A stretch of DNA of 64,000 nt from Caenorhabditis remanei (GCF_010183535.1 NC_071332.1:10602001-10666000); one strand, 5' to 3'; shown: positions 11,201 through 23,578, numbered from the stretch's first letter. Translations and numbers: made by a program. The notes: generated by a model not told the origin, from the sequence alone.

Positions 11201-12878
11201 TTTTTCTTCTTACTCTTGTTGTTATTGTTTCTTCTTGCGACGCCTCCTTCTGAATTCTCTCAGCTTCTCACGCCTTCTGATAGTTTTCTGATCGGGAGAC
11301 GTCTGTCGAAAAGAGGGATGAGAGGAGTGGAAGACAAACCATAAAATTATTCAAATTTCGGTTTCCTCTTCCTATCCAACACTCCCCTATTTATACAACT
11401 GTCTCTTCTTGCGAATTGAAAATTAGAAGACACTAAACCAGCTGCCACGTCATTTACAAGACTGATGACACCTACTGTTTCAACTTTTCTGGGAAAATGC
11501 GTTTTCTCACTTGATATTCTTCGTTTCTTCTCTCTCACAGCTATCAACATTACTCATTCTTACCGTTTCAAGCTTTCTTGGGTTCAATTCTGTTTATGGA
11601 TTTCCGAATTCTTAAGACTTCAATAAGAAACTCTACTCGCTAAACTTGTATTCCAAGAACATATTTACCAAGTCTGACTCATTCCAATTTCGATTCAATT
11701 TCATCCATTTTGACCTGACTACCGGTTTTGTTCATTTCGTAATCGAGTTCTGTTCTTTGTGCATCAACTTACATGAACTATACAGTGTCATTTGACTTCT
11801 AACCACCTACTTGTATTTTTGTGAGATCCTTTATTGATATCCGATTTCGGTATGACTAACCGCCAGTCAAAAATCACAAATTAGTTCAATTCATTAGGTT
11901 CTACTCATTTCCTAATTATCTATATCTACGGTCTCAATCTTTCTTTTTTCTTCCATACCCTTCCTCCACACCCCAATAATTCTTTCCCTTTTCACCGTCA
12001 CTTCAAATCAAACTCCACGTTTCAAAAATACGATCCCATTTGTCTGCGTCTCTTCGTCTCCCACACTATTTCCATCAAGTTTAGCTAGTAGAGATGAAAT
12101 CGGACGATTACGCATCAACTTCGAGATTATTTTGTCACCTCCTTCTCAATTTCTTAGGCCACCCATTGAGATTTGTCTTGTGCTTTTTGCTTTCCTCTGA
12201 CTTCTTCTCTCTTCTTCTTCTTTTCAATTTTGGAATTCTCGTTCTCATTCCTCATTTTCAGATTAACCTCTCTACTGGAGAAATCGAACGAACCTAGGCT
12301 CCTCCTCCTCTTTCAACCCAAAAATAGTCGAAATAATAGGAAAGGAGGAATGATCCGACAGCAAACACACGGTGAGTTGAGAATAGCACTAGGTTTCCAG
12401 GACAACATGGAATCAGCACTTTTTAATTTCCGGAATAACTCAGTTTTTCATTTTTGATTTCCGGAATTCTCGGTTTTCGAGATTCGTGTTTTGGGAGGAG
12501 CTCTCTTTTTATTTTCTCTTTTTCTTGATATATCCATTTTCAGTTGAGCGGTTTGTCGATGATAAGTTGACAGCTGAGTTGACGTGAAAATAAGAAAACA
12601 TGTTCATTCTTCGAGATTTGTTTGTTCCAGAGTTTTCGTGGCTCCACAAGCCAGATTTAAAGTCAAGAATTCCTAGAATAGAATATATCTGTAATCAAAT
12701 GAACGGACAACAAAATGTTATTTTATTTCTACAAATTTTGTTTGTCCCTTCTCTCTAAATGTTATTTTTTTCTTAGTTTCATTCCTCACACCGATGGACA
12801 TTCACAAAGACATTTTATAAAGTATCTTTCATTAGAATATCTATTTTTGTTCAAATTGTTCCCTATTTTCAGAATAAC

Positions 12879-13645
12879 ATGAGGTTACAATTGCTAATCT
12901 TCGTGTTGTTTGCCAATCTAGTCATTTCGAGGAAACATTACAAGGGAAGAAAATACGATTTGACACTATTCGTCCGGAATCACAACGTCTCGGATGCCAC
13001 GTTCTTCCGATTGGTTGGTGTCGACAATACAGCAGATTTCAATGTTTCAGCTGGAAACACTTTTGAACATACTTTTGAGGTTTGTTGCGTTTATTGTGGG
13101 TTCCAAAATTATTTTTTATACAGTAACCTATGAAAATCTGAAAAATTTGAGAGTATAGTAATGGTTCGAAATTTCAATTTAGCTTTAATTTAAACTTTTT
13201 CTCTATTGGTTTTCAGAGCGGATTCCCGAAACCGATAAAAATTCTTTAAAACCGAAAAAAAGAGGGGCTGAAAAATTTCAATTACTTTTAACATCTCATC
13301 CAAACTGATGAATATTTTTACAGGTGAGACGAAAAGGATTCTGGACATTGTTCGTCGAGTTCCCAGGAGATCGTTATGCGAAGTCGCCGAGAAAAGTAAG
13401 AATAGTTTTCTATTTACAAAAAAGGAAGCCGAGACAGAATTCCAAAACTCCCATGGAAACAGATGAAATTTGATTGACCAATGTCTTTAATTCAAAACTA
13501 TTCTTACAAAAAAAGAAAATTGCAGATAATTTCTCGTGACTCGTACCGTAAATGGGTGATGGAAGTATACTACTATCCTGGTGCCGTCGGCTTCTCCGAA
13601 TGGCACAAACTATCTCGTCGAGGTGAAATGCACATTCATGGATGA
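12879..13645 (+). CDS. Secreted 130-residue protein, unknown function
   Basis: Three exons (12879-13079, 13324-13395, 13526-13645) in phase 0 give 130 residues. Residues 1-17 form a signal peptide (MRLQLLIFVLFANLVIS). The mature part has basic residues (RKHYKGRKYD), two Asn-X-Ser motifs (NVS near 36 and 55), no cysteine and many aromatics (FWTLFVEFPGDRY, VMEVYYYPG), giving a beta-sandwich-like pattern. The ATG follows a TTTTCAG acceptor by 6 bases. Absence of cysteines argues against the common worm transthyretin-like, C-type lectin and CAP families. I do not recognise it; an extracellular role is inferred from the signal peptide. Confidence 0.8.
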
Positions 13646-14194
13646 ACTCTCATTTCACCTGTATTTCATTACTTTTCCATCTCCATTTCTCTTCGGATCT
13701 CTTTCTCTAACATTTTCAGTCCTCCCCTTTCTCCACATACACCGGTGGACACCACCCCTATTCTTTTCGAATTTTCCCCTGAAATCCTTTCATTTAGAAT
13801 TTTTCCATTTCTTATGAAAACATTTTTTTTTGAAAATAACGGTGATTCTCTTTTATTTTTATTTCTAGAAATGTCTCAGTCATCGTAGCAGATTTATTCA
13901 AAAACTGACTTACTAATTTGTGTTTGTATGTACAAATAGTTTATCGTGTAGAGCTTTATCTTCTCCCGTTTCAGTTCTTCCGTGAATAATACTGCCACTC
14001 TCTTCTCCTTTCTGATAAAAATGTGAACTTTTCTCTAGTTTTGATTTGACTGGAGTTTATCAGAGTTAACCGGTGTAATTAAAGGTGCAAAGAAGAAAAA
14101 GATGGATAGGTACAAATATACAAATAGAGTTAAAATGATGAACGACTAAGAGAGAAACTAACGACAGGAAAAGTAGATACAAATGTGAATATAA
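13646..14194. other. Intergenic stretch between convergent genes
   Basis: It holds the 3' flanks of the secreted-protein gene and of the KCTD3-like gene. A pyrimidine-rich open frame at 13581-13817 overlaps the last exon out of frame and is not credible. Confidence 0.4.
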
Positions 14195-16553
14195 TTATTG
14201 GAATGCAGCAGATGGGCAACGAGAAAGAGAAGGTGTCGAGCAACAGATGTCGTTGTCATCTATCACGTCGAGAAGTTCTTGTGGTGTTGGACCGCCCGAA
14301 TACTGAAAATTATTAGTTCTATGATAAATTTGACTCGTTTCTTACGTTCGACAAGTTAATCAATGATCTCGGTGACTGTGCCAATTGTGATTTTATCAAC
14401 TCGGCATGGTTCGCAGCAGCCGGAGGATTCACTTGTTGATGTCCCGGGTTAGATCCATTTTTCAGATGAAATTGGTCCAAAGCAGAAGTGAGATCCCATA
14501 CTTGAACACTTCCATTCCCATTTCCACAGAATAAATGTTTTCTCAGACGACTTCCAAGCTTTTGACCATCCAGTTCATGAACACAAAAAGCTGTTATTGG
14601 GGAGTCTTCTACAGAGTCGACTGTGCAGATTCTTAAATTTTAGAATAATGAGAGAAAAGTGCTAGTATTATATGTGTTACCTTTCTCCAGTTGAAGCTAG
14701 TCTGACAAACAACTTTTGGGCATTCGGAATAAGTCTCTGAACGAGAACTTGTTCCGAATCTTGATCTCCATATGGTCCCGGATGATTGTATTGTTTATCC
14801 GTCGTTTCATCTGTTGAGTCAAGAGTTAAAACTTTGAAAGAAGCAAGAGGTACAGTTCCCGGTTGTGTATTGATCATGCCACGGAATCTCGTGACGTTCC
14901 ATGAGCGGACGTGATTGTATTCGGAGCAGACTGAAAATCAAACATTTCCGAACAGAGTCAAAAAGAAATTTCACGTACCACTGATAAGATGGGCGGTATT
15001 CAGAGAAACTCGAACAACCGGAGAGTTGTGAATATTGTAACTTTGGAATAGAACTGGCTGATGACCAGCTGTTTCGGGGTGTTGTAGTATAAGATTGACA
15101 ACTCCATTGGATGTTCCATAGGCAATTTCGATCCAATTGCCACATGCAGAAGTCTTGGGTGTCAGGAAAACAGACAGGGAAGTGATTGTGTCTCCGTTCG
15201 GATCTCTGAACAACTCAGTCACCAACAGGTCGTTATCTTTCATTCGCAGTGGAAACTTTTGCATATCGATATGATTCATACTTCCATTTGCACATCCCAA
15301 AATGAGTGAAGATCCAGCAGTATCATAACAAGATATTGGTTGAACATCTTGGGCTTGCCAATTTTGTGTAGCTGAATGCCAGATGCCAACTTTTCCAGAT
15401 TTACTGAGTGCGACCATTTGTGTTCCAACGAAAAAGAGATTATCGATTGAGGCATTCATAGAGAAGAGTCCTGAAAATGTCTACAGTTCAGATGTCCTGT
15501 AGTTCAACAGTAATGATACAACACTCGCCCTTTTTCTCAGTTTTCCCTTCATCATCGATATGCCACAACCCGATTGTATCATCTTGAAATGCTACAGCTA
15601 CAAATCTTTCAGCAACTGTAGCTGATATTTTAGTGTTCACTGCAATGTGTGTCACATAGGTACGAGTTCTAGGTGATTTCCAGAGAAGAACGTATGTATT
15701 CCATTCAGTTACTCTGAAAATCATTCATTATGGGAAGGACAGAACGTGGATGTTACCTGTATACACAGACAAAGTAAGAATAAGCTACTACAATGGAGCA
15801 TATATGAGCTCGAATCATTCTGACTTTCAATGGTTCCGTATCTCGATCCAACAGACTTTTAGATTTTGCCAATTCGGACAACTCGTTTTTAATCTGAAAT
15901 TTATTCAAAGTATTGAATGAAGATCGAAAAAAACTAACATATCTACTCATATCACTTGATTGTTTTTTGGAATGTACACGATGTCTTGGTGACCCGTTTG
16001 TCTTGTTTTTGGAATCATTGGAATCGGAGGAATTGGAATACATTGGCGAGCGACTTTTCTCATTTGGTAATGCTTCGACAGGCATATCCGGTGGAGGAAT
16101 CATTCCACAAAAGTAGACAGAACCACACGAAGTTGAACTAAGTTCTTCGCAGAGAGTCAAGCGGCGGATGAGAGGAGTTAGTCCAAAAAAGAGAGCTTCG
16201 TGTTTCAGAGTTGATACTTTCAGACCTCTGAAAAGCAGAAAATACAATTTCCGTTTTTTCCCTAGTTAACTTCGAGAATATATTTCAAAACCGTACCCTA
16301 AATCGACTTGTTTTGTCCTCAAATAGTTTAAAATCACTCTGAACACATCAGGGTCTCGATCAATGAAAATTGCTCCGCTCACATCTCGAACACTATTCAT
16401 TCGTCCACTCAGAAGACTTGTGAAGAATGAATCGGGAATCCAGCTGAGAGTATTGCAACTCGTCGCAAATATCCTCCCACCTACGTTCAAATTTACAATG
16501 TAGTCTGAACCCGGTTCGTTGGAGAAAGAGGTCGACGAGCACGGTTGTGCCAT
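14195..16553 (-). CDS. KCTD3/SHKBP1-like BTB and WD40 protein
   Basis: Eight exons (16553-16297, 16227-15939, 15893-15757, 15713-15529, 15470-14979, 14930-14681, 14631-14346, 14302-14195) give 667 residues. Residues about 18-115 are a BTB/T1 tetramerisation domain ([38 protein letters not shown]). A beta-propeller follows, with segments nearly identical to vertebrate KCTD3: [48 protein letters not shown]. The C-terminus keeps the [20 protein letters not shown] segment. In vertebrates KCTD3 modulates HCN channels and SHKBP1 binds SH3KBP1; the worm role is unknown. The exon 4/5 junction keeps the frame only with a GC donor (GGGCGAGT at 15529/15528), a rare GC-AG intron. Confidence 0.93.
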
Positions 16554-17403
16554 CTTTCTGAAAAAAAAAAATCTTTTTTTTTTCAGAATTTTCAGTGTTA
16601 TTCAGAAATTCAGAATAATAATATAGCTTAGCCAAGAACTAGAAGTGACGCGCCTAAGGCGCGACAGTTTTCGAAGTTGATAAAATGGGGCGAAACGGAA
16701 AAGAGAAAGAAGGAGCAGAACGATGATAATGAACGATGAGTGCGAAAGTTAGAGGGAAGCAGAGAGACAGGTCACTGAATGGCATGAATACCATTTTTTG
16801 ACTATGACTTTTAGTCAACTAATTTCTGAAATTACCGTTGCTACCAGAGAAACGCCAAATTGGAATTTATAAATATCAACGAGTCTGGGAATCTCAAAAT
16901 AAAATATATATTTCAAAACATCGTCGATTTTCCTCTGTGAACAAATTTTCATCACAATAAACACTCGAGATAAGTATAAAATCGACCCGCTCTCTCTTTC
17001 TTTCTCTGCTTCGGGATGCTGGAGTGTCGTGACACACTTTTCCACCCTCCTTTTGCCTGCGTCTCGTTTCCCCTTTGACTCTCGTTCATTATGTATTGTC
17101 AAAATAAGAAAAGTGATACCCGGTGTTTGCGGACTCAATGCTAATTTTTAATAATTTTGCATTGAGTCCGCAAACACCCGGGTATTACTTTTTTTATTTC
17201 GACAATATGAGTCAGTTACAAAATAGAGTTCTGAATCACTTCTGATTGTGTTAATGATGAAGAAAGTTATTAATCGGAAGGATAGTTAACAAAGTACAAT
17301 GTTTGGCATGAAAAACGTTTGAAGGTAACAGAACGAGAAGTTTCTGGCTTTTTATTAAATAAATAAATACTTCATATTTAGAAAAAAAACTTCGAAATCA
17401 CAA
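16554..17403. other. Intergenic stretch containing a palindrome
   Basis: It lies upstream of the KCTD3-like gene and downstream of dnj-22. Apart from the inverted repeat at 17094-17207 nothing is recognisable. Confidence 0.4.
17094..17207. repeat. Palindromic MITE-like element, 48-bp arms
   Basis: The arms 17094-17141 and 17159-17207 are near-perfect reverse complements (inner part GTTTGCGGACTCAATGC / GCATTGAGTCCGCAAAC) around a 17-nt AT loop. Transcribed RNA would fold into one long hairpin. Size and shape fit a small non-autonomous DNA element. No clear target-site duplication was identified by eye. Confidence 0.85.
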
Positions 17404-18382
17404 TTAAAATCCACCCATAATTTGAGCTTCGAGATCTTCCAATGACATATGTTCTAGATTACTGCCGTTTCCCGTATTCGGCTTCACAGGGTTTTCAGCC
17501 TTTTTTATTGTATCAACAGGCGGTTGTATCCATTCTGCTGTCAGTTCTGGCATTGGACTATTCCCTGTTTCCAGTTCAGCTCCCCATGCATTGGTTCCTG
17601 CTTCGAACTCCACAATTCCTTTCCGTTTATCCTTTTTTCTAATAACAGATGATATGTTGGATATTGGACCAAACTGGAAGAATATCTTTGGTAATGGAAA
17701 AAGCGCTACTTTTAAAACTTACGTTTGAAAAAATTGAACGAATATCATCTTCCGAATAATCAAGACCTTCTGATATTTTCCATTTGACGAGCAATTGCGG
17801 CATTGTTTTTTCTCGATTCTTCTGATGTTTTTCCCTTTCAGTTTTCATGAGCGCATTTTTCTGTTGAACCTCTTCGTTCACTTCTTTTTCGAGTTGCCTC
17901 CGAATAGCTTCGATTTCTTCTTTGAAATTTCGTTGTTCTGTTTTTTTCTTTTTTGCTTGTTGAGCTGATGTCATTGGTGCTGATCCGTCTGCTGGCCGTT
18001 TACCGTTCACTTCATTCTCACGCTTTTCTAATTCTTCAATTAACCTCTTCCTTTCGCCATCTGCTTGTGCCATTCGTTTGTTGTAGTTCTCTTGAGCCAC
18101 TCGAATCCTTTCTTCCCCTTTGTCATATTCTGCCTGAAAACAAAATAATAAATTGATACAGTGCATTGTGATTAAACTCACTCTTTTCTCTTTATCATAC
18201 AAGAAATCAAATGCTTCCTTAGCTTCGATGAATTTCTTTTCAGCTTCTTCTTTATTATTCAAATTTTTATCCGGATGCCATTTGAGACATTGTGCTCGAT
18301 ACGCTTTTTGAATCTCCTTCTCTGTACATCCTTTTTCAAGATCGAGGATTTTGTACGGATTTGAACCAGGTTTTAGAGGCAT
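17404..18382 (-). CDS. dnj-22: DNAJC17-type J-domain and RRM protein
   Basis: Three exons (18382-18182, 18133-17723, 17673-17404), all phase 0, give 293 residues. The J domain is at about residues 7-75 (NPYKILDLEKGCTEKEIQKA, HPDKN with the HPD motif, FIEAKEAFDFLYD). A basic and acidic coiled coil follows (about 75-165), then an RNA-recognition motif (about 175-240: QLLVKWKISEGLDYSEDDI, KGIVEF). This architecture is that of DNAJC17/Cwc23, a spliceosome-associated co-chaperone that works with Hsp70 in the nucleus. The ATG follows a TTTCCAG acceptor. The symbol rests on recollection that C. elegans dnj-22 adjoins natc-1. It is divergent from natc-1, with 340 bp between the start codons. Confidence 0.93.
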
Positions 18383-18722
18383 TTTCGATCTGGAAATATG
18401 AGCTATCAGTGCGAAGAAACCAATAAAACGAAAAACAGAATTTTTAAAGAAAAATGAGAACTTGTGAGGCGAAAAAGTGGAGAAAAAGAAATTCGAAATA
18501 AAATAGACATTCACAATTTCCGGAAGACATAACAGAAATCTGAGATACGCAGAGCACAATTGTCAGCAGAGTGAGTTTGCGGCATGACGACACTCCGATA
18601 TTACGGAGGCGCGTGTTGTTTACCGTAAATGCTGCCGAAGATTCATCACATAATTTACCTTTCATTTTTCCAACTTATCATATACTTAGTTCATCCTCCA
18701 CATTTTAGCTTTTACGGGTCAA
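18383..18722. promoter_or_regulatory. Shared divergent upstream region of dnj-22 and natc-1
   Basis: The 340 bp between the two start codons must contain both promoters. No TATA box is evident, which fits housekeeping genes. A CAG acceptor 7 bases before the dnj-22 ATG suggests SL trans-splicing of that transcript. Confidence 0.5.
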
Positions 18723-21700
18723 ATGTCTGACGAAAAAGAAGCAAAGTCAGAGAAAAAAGAAGTCCCTGACCCAGAAAAGACTGTGTTTGGCGGAAGAAAA
18801 CCTTTAACAGTATCAAATGACGTTTCGGCGGAGTTTTTCGAGTTATGTTCCGGTAAGTATAAGTTATTATCTTGCCCACTAATTTCCTAATACTCAGGTC
18901 TGGAAGTAGGAGAGCTGGTAACGGTACCTATGTTCCAATTATCAGATGTTATGTCAGCAATTGAGCTTTTGGAACCTAAAATGGATGTAGGAGTGAACTC
19001 CCACTCAATCAAAACTCTTCAGTCCGCGATTCAACAAGTAAAAAAACATATTATTTAATAAACTAAAATAAAAATTTTTAGGGACTCTATGAAGAAGACA
19101 TGCCAATGCAGCTTGCAATTATGGATGCAACCATTGCAATGCTTGTCGCATGGCTTGAAGGTTCTTCTTTGGGAACAACACTCTGGACCAATGTGATGTT
19201 GACGAATGTGCACTCGATGGATCATCCCATGTTTTATTCGTTCTCTGCTGGAATGAACCTCCTGGTTCGAAACATTTACTCACTGATCAATAATGTTGGA
19301 AACCTGGAAGAACTTCCTGAAGATTTCAACCCGCAATCGCATTTTATGGGAACGAAGTATACACCGCGTGATGAGATAATCAATCTTATGAGAAATCAAA
19401 TGGAGTGTATCAGGTCTGCTGGAGAATTCTGGAACAACAAAACTGGAAGTTTGCGTGTTCTGCAAATTTCTTCCGCTGTCGCGTCTCGTTTGGATTTTAT
19501 TGCGATCCTTCTGGAAATCATGGCAGTTCTTGTTCCTCCGGAAATTGAAGATCCCAATTATGCTCATAAAATTCATTTGGGCAATACGGTAATAGATGAG
19601 AAAGATTACGAAGCTTTTGTTGAAGGCGGGCAAGTTGGGAAAACTGTGGAGAAAGCAGCTAAAAACAAGGACAAAACAGAAGCTGCTGAAACTGTTCAAC
19701 AAGTCAAAACGAAGGTTGAAAAAAATAATAAAAAGGGAAATGGAAAGAAGGGAAACAAAAAGAAGGACAAGAAGAAAGGAAAGCAGGCTGGAGGAGAGAA
19801 AGTAGACAAAAATGTCGAAGAAGTAATTGACAGTATCCACCAAGATAAGCTGCAACAGAAAAAAGAGCAGGAAAAACCTAAAAGTTCGCCAAAGTCACTT
19901 GAAAAGAAGATTCAACCCGGAGGTAAGAAAAATGACCAAAACAAAGAAGAGGGAGAAGAAAAACCGAAAGAAAGCCCTTGTTGTAGTGGTCTTTACTGTG
20001 ACGAAGCCAATGATGTTGATGAGGAAGAAATTGACGACGAAGATTACGAATATGAAGAAATCATTCAATTCACTCCTGACTTTGCTAAAGCCGGGATGTT
20101 GGCTCAAAAGTTCATTAAATGCTGTGAGCACATTGAACACACTTACCACCTTGGACGACGTGGTCCCGATGACTTGGATCTTGACTACACTTGGCTTATG
20201 CCATTTGACGCGAAAGCTTGCGTGCGGTTAATTCCGGCTTGCTTCCCAAGAAATGTCAAGATTCCAACAAGAAAAGAAGCAGTTAGGTGGTGGAGAAATT
20301 GCGCTCAACGTATTCTCGATATCAGTCATTGCACTCCAAATTCAGTGAAAGACGTCTACTCAATGTTCTATTTCGCTCAGATGTTCACATTCAATTCATG
20401 TGTGTTCACAAAGTCACTACTTCAAGTTTGCATGTTCCCCGTCGACAACCACCTGTTAGGTAAATCGATGACGATTGGTGAGCCTATCGAAGTTGCTTTG
20501 AAAACTGGCTTCATTCCACAAGTGTTAGTGAAAGAGTAAGTTGACACAAAATTAAAATATTTGTTCACATGATATATTTTTCAGCTCTCCGGTTTACAAT
20601 GATCAAATCGCATGCAACCTTTACGATACTTTTATGAATAACATGATGAAGTGCATTATTACTTCATACAGCAGTTTTGGTTGCAATCTCACTCGTCAAC
20701 GAGATCGACTTGAAATGGCTATAGAAGAGCTTGCACAGTTACAGTTTCATGCTGGAAAACTTGAAACTCGTACGGATGAGGTGATGCTCGCATCAAACAT
20801 GATAGATGGTAAGAATAAATCTTCTGCCAAGTATACATTAATAAAGGATTTTCAGAAAAGCAGCAAAACGTCTCGTTCCATTCAGTTGCCACATTTGTGT
20901 TCCACAATCTGCTTGCCATAATTCATTATTATTTCGAGCTAGGATTTTATATGGACTTGTATGTGCCGTATGAGTTCCCGTACATGTTCTGGTTCCTTGG
21001 AGATGTCGATGCTAGATGGATGTTGACAACCTTGGAACGCTCACAGGAGATTCAGATAAACTATTGGAAAGGATGTTAGTATGAAAAACTTATGTTTTAT
21101 GAAATTCATCAACTTTCAATTTATTTAGGTTCGTTGTCCACGTCGGTGAACCCAAGGCATCAGAAAGAGAAACAACAGAAAGAAGAGCAACTGAAGAAAC
21201 GTCTTGCTGGACTCCAGTGTTCCATTATGAACCAATTCGCAATGACTATGATTTCTAAAGGAATAATCAAGATGTCCGTAGTTCTGGTTCGAAAAGGAAT
21301 GGTGAAAATACCGGAAGGCGGAGAAGAGGCGGAACGTCTTCGTTTCGAACGGCGTTTTGAGTGTTTGCAGAATCTCGGACCACCACTTACTGTCACTTAC
21401 GAGCAATACAAACTTACTTCAGGGTAATGGATCAATCCTACGAGCATTAACTAAATCATCGAGTTTTCAGCATTGATGCTTTGTATGAAGAGGACATTTC
21501 CTTACTGATTAGCAGTGCATGTGATCATTTTGCTTCTGCTAAGGCTCAACTCGAAAAAATGGACATCGCTATCGAACAAAATCGAGACACAATGTTTGTA
21601 GATACAGTTTGGTCTGTGAAACGTCTACTTAATAATTTTAGCAATCTGCACCGTATTGCAAAGGCAAATCTCGTCGCAACCAATTTGCTCAAGCTGGGAT

Positions 21701-21774
21701 TGAAAGATCGGAAAATGGAGTGGGGATTTTATGAGGACTACCCAATTTACCCGTATCTCAAAATTTCCAATTAG
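18723..21774 (+). CDS. natc-1: NatC N-acetyltransferase auxiliary subunit (NAA35/Mak10)
   Basis: Seven exons (18723-18852, 18898-19037, 19082-20535, 20585-20808, 20856-21074, 21129-21423, 21471-21774) give 921 residues; human NAA35 is about 725. NatC acetylates N-termini such as Met-Leu and Met-Phe during translation, and this subunit anchors the catalytic NAA30 to the ribosome. Family hallmarks are EPKMDVGV near residue 70, the following Mak10 helical region, and conserved blocks such as LQFHAGKLETR and DLYVPYEFPYMFWFLGD. The extra length is a Lys/Glu-rich, probably disordered insertion at about residues 265-395. It is the first gene of a plus-strand run with mrps-2, mrpl-4 and phf-30, likely an operon. 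The symbol follows C. elegans natc-1. Confidence 0.95.
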
Positions 21775-22263
21775 GATTTTCTTATACTTTTTTGTTTGTT
21801 TGATTTTTTGCGATCTCTGAACAGTCACAATCCCGTCAGTCGAGATCTTTCTTATGATGTTTTCTCCTTTCGTAAATGTTTCCAAGTCCCCCAGTTTGCC
21901 ATAAAAAATTTCCCCATCATTCTTTCGTGTATTTTAGTTATGTAACATTTTTCTATCTTAAGTATTTTTGATTTAACTTATTTAAGTTAGTTTAATAGGT
22001 TTTTGTTTTCTAGTATCATTTCCCCCCATTTCTTTCTCCCCGTAGCTCATCATTCTCTCGGTCGACACAGTACAGTATCACACGTTGTTCTCATCTATCG
22101 CAATACATTTCAAACCCTTCCACCCTCCAAAGCATCGATATGATATGAACCTGATTTTATATGTAGCTCAGTTACAATCGTCTGTTTTCTTATATTGGTT
22201 CATGAGCCCAATTGTCATACTTCCATTTTTGTTAGATATGTCTTTTTACTCGGATAATTTCAG
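21775..22263 (+). other. natc-1/mrps-2 intercistronic region
   Basis: This 489-bp, T-rich spacer ends in ATTTCAG directly before the mrps-2 ATG. It is longer than the usual 100-bp operon gap in worms, so an internal promoter is possible. Confidence 0.4.
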
Positions 22264-23340
22264 ATGAGACGAGTTATTTCATTAGCAACTCATGCAGAGA
22301 GGGCGTTTTCGTCAAGAGTCTCGGCACTTCAGAAGCCAACTCCGTCCACTTCATCTTCAGTCCCAGATCGTGCGACACTCGAAAAAGGAACAGTGCAGCC
22401 GACGGTGTTGAAACCATTTGTATCAGCATCACTACAGCATGAGGATCTTTTCAACTTCGAAAAATTGGTACATGTTGATGAGATGTTCAAGGCTAGAATT
22501 CATTATGGGCACAAGGTGAGGATCTGAGTTCGCTCTAAAAGCACGTAGTTTTACTTTTCTCAGGTCGGAACCGTGAACAACAATATGAAATGGGCACTTT
22601 ACGGAGAGCGTCTAGGCGTTTGCCTTTTCGATCTCGACATCACTAAACAGTATCTTGTCAGAGCGCTCAACTTTGTTGCTCATGTGTCGATGCGCGGTGG
22701 AATGATTCTTTTTGTCACATCCAATAGAGACACAATGTTTGATGTGGAGAAGGCAGCAGAAGAGGTGAGTGGTCGAGTGGTGTACTGGTTCTCACACAGA
22801 CAAGAAGACAAATAGAGAGGGTTCGTGGAACATGTACAGCAATGATGTGAAAATACTTTGATCCGATAAATAAGCAACCCATCGATGTTGATTGTTTCTG
22901 AGGAATCTGCGATCCTGAGCTGGCATCACTTTTATTAAAAATCCAATAGTTATCTGTTAAAAGTGCAGAGAGATAACACTTTTTGAATGTTATTTTGATC
23001 TTTGCAGGTTGGACAATACTCTCATGTAAGAAAATGGCAATCCGGAACACTGACCAATACAAGACAACTACTCGGAGCTTCAGTACGACTTCCTGATGCA
23101 GTTTGCTTTCTCTCTACACTGACATCGCTTGGGGAAAATCATCCGGCGATCATTGAAGCTGCAAAAATGGCAATCCCAACAATCGGAGTGGTTGACTCCA
23201 ATTCTGATCCTGCCTATCTGACATATTTAGTTCCTGCTAATGACGACACCCCGCAATCTACAGAGTATCTATTGAGAATGTTCAAAGAGGCTGTTCGGAG
23301 GGGACAAGACGAAAGAAAACGTTTGCAGCAAGGAAAATAA
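22264..23340 (+). CDS. mrps-2: Mitochondrial small ribosomal subunit protein uS2m
   Basis: Three exons (22264-22515, 22564-22764, 23008-23340), all phase 0, give 261 residues. A Ser/Arg-rich mitochondrial presequence (about 1-45) is followed by the S2 fold: IHYGHKVGTVNNNMKWALYG, VRALNFVAHV, and the C-terminal LPDAVCFLSTL and PTIGVVDSNSDP motifs typical of bacterial and mitochondrial S2. The ATG directly follows a TTTCAG acceptor, so the mRNA is probably trans-spliced at the start codon. It is followed by mrpl-4 after 238 bp. A protein of both mitoribosomal subunits side by side suggests joint expression. Confidence 0.95.
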
Positions 23341-23578
23341 ATAATTATTTTTTAGTTGTTTTGACAGATTTAGAATTTAGATTTTTGTTTCTGTTTCTTT
23401 TTTTCGCTTCTGTTATATCTAAATCAAGTTGTTTCTCCCAGTAATATGATTTATGGAAATTGTCTTGTTCGAAATGCAAATCAACCGTATGAATCGGGTT
23501 AATTATCATAAGCTGTTCTTATTAAAACCCGATATTTCCTTCACTCTTATTACCATACTTTGTATTGTTAAATTACAG

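Larger units (their letters stand above)
5930..12865. other. About 7 kb of pyrimidine-rich DNA without clear genes
   Basis: The plus strand is strongly T/C-rich over most of this span, which makes long Phe/Leu/Ser frames that are not credible genes. Embedded simple repeats include a (TC)n run at 7419-7438, ATC repeats near 7450-7462 and 8231-8249, and many T-tracts. Possible core-promoter sequences include TATATATTTA near 10658. The span could be an intergenic regulatory region, or far upstream exons and introns of the gene starting at 12879, whose ATG follows a splice acceptor. No RNA gene was recognised by eye. Confidence 0.5.

Noticed and set aside
19280..19855. 191-codon frame on the minus strand
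   Set aside because: It is the antisense shadow of the K/E-rich part of natc-1, giving only Phe/Leu/Ser.
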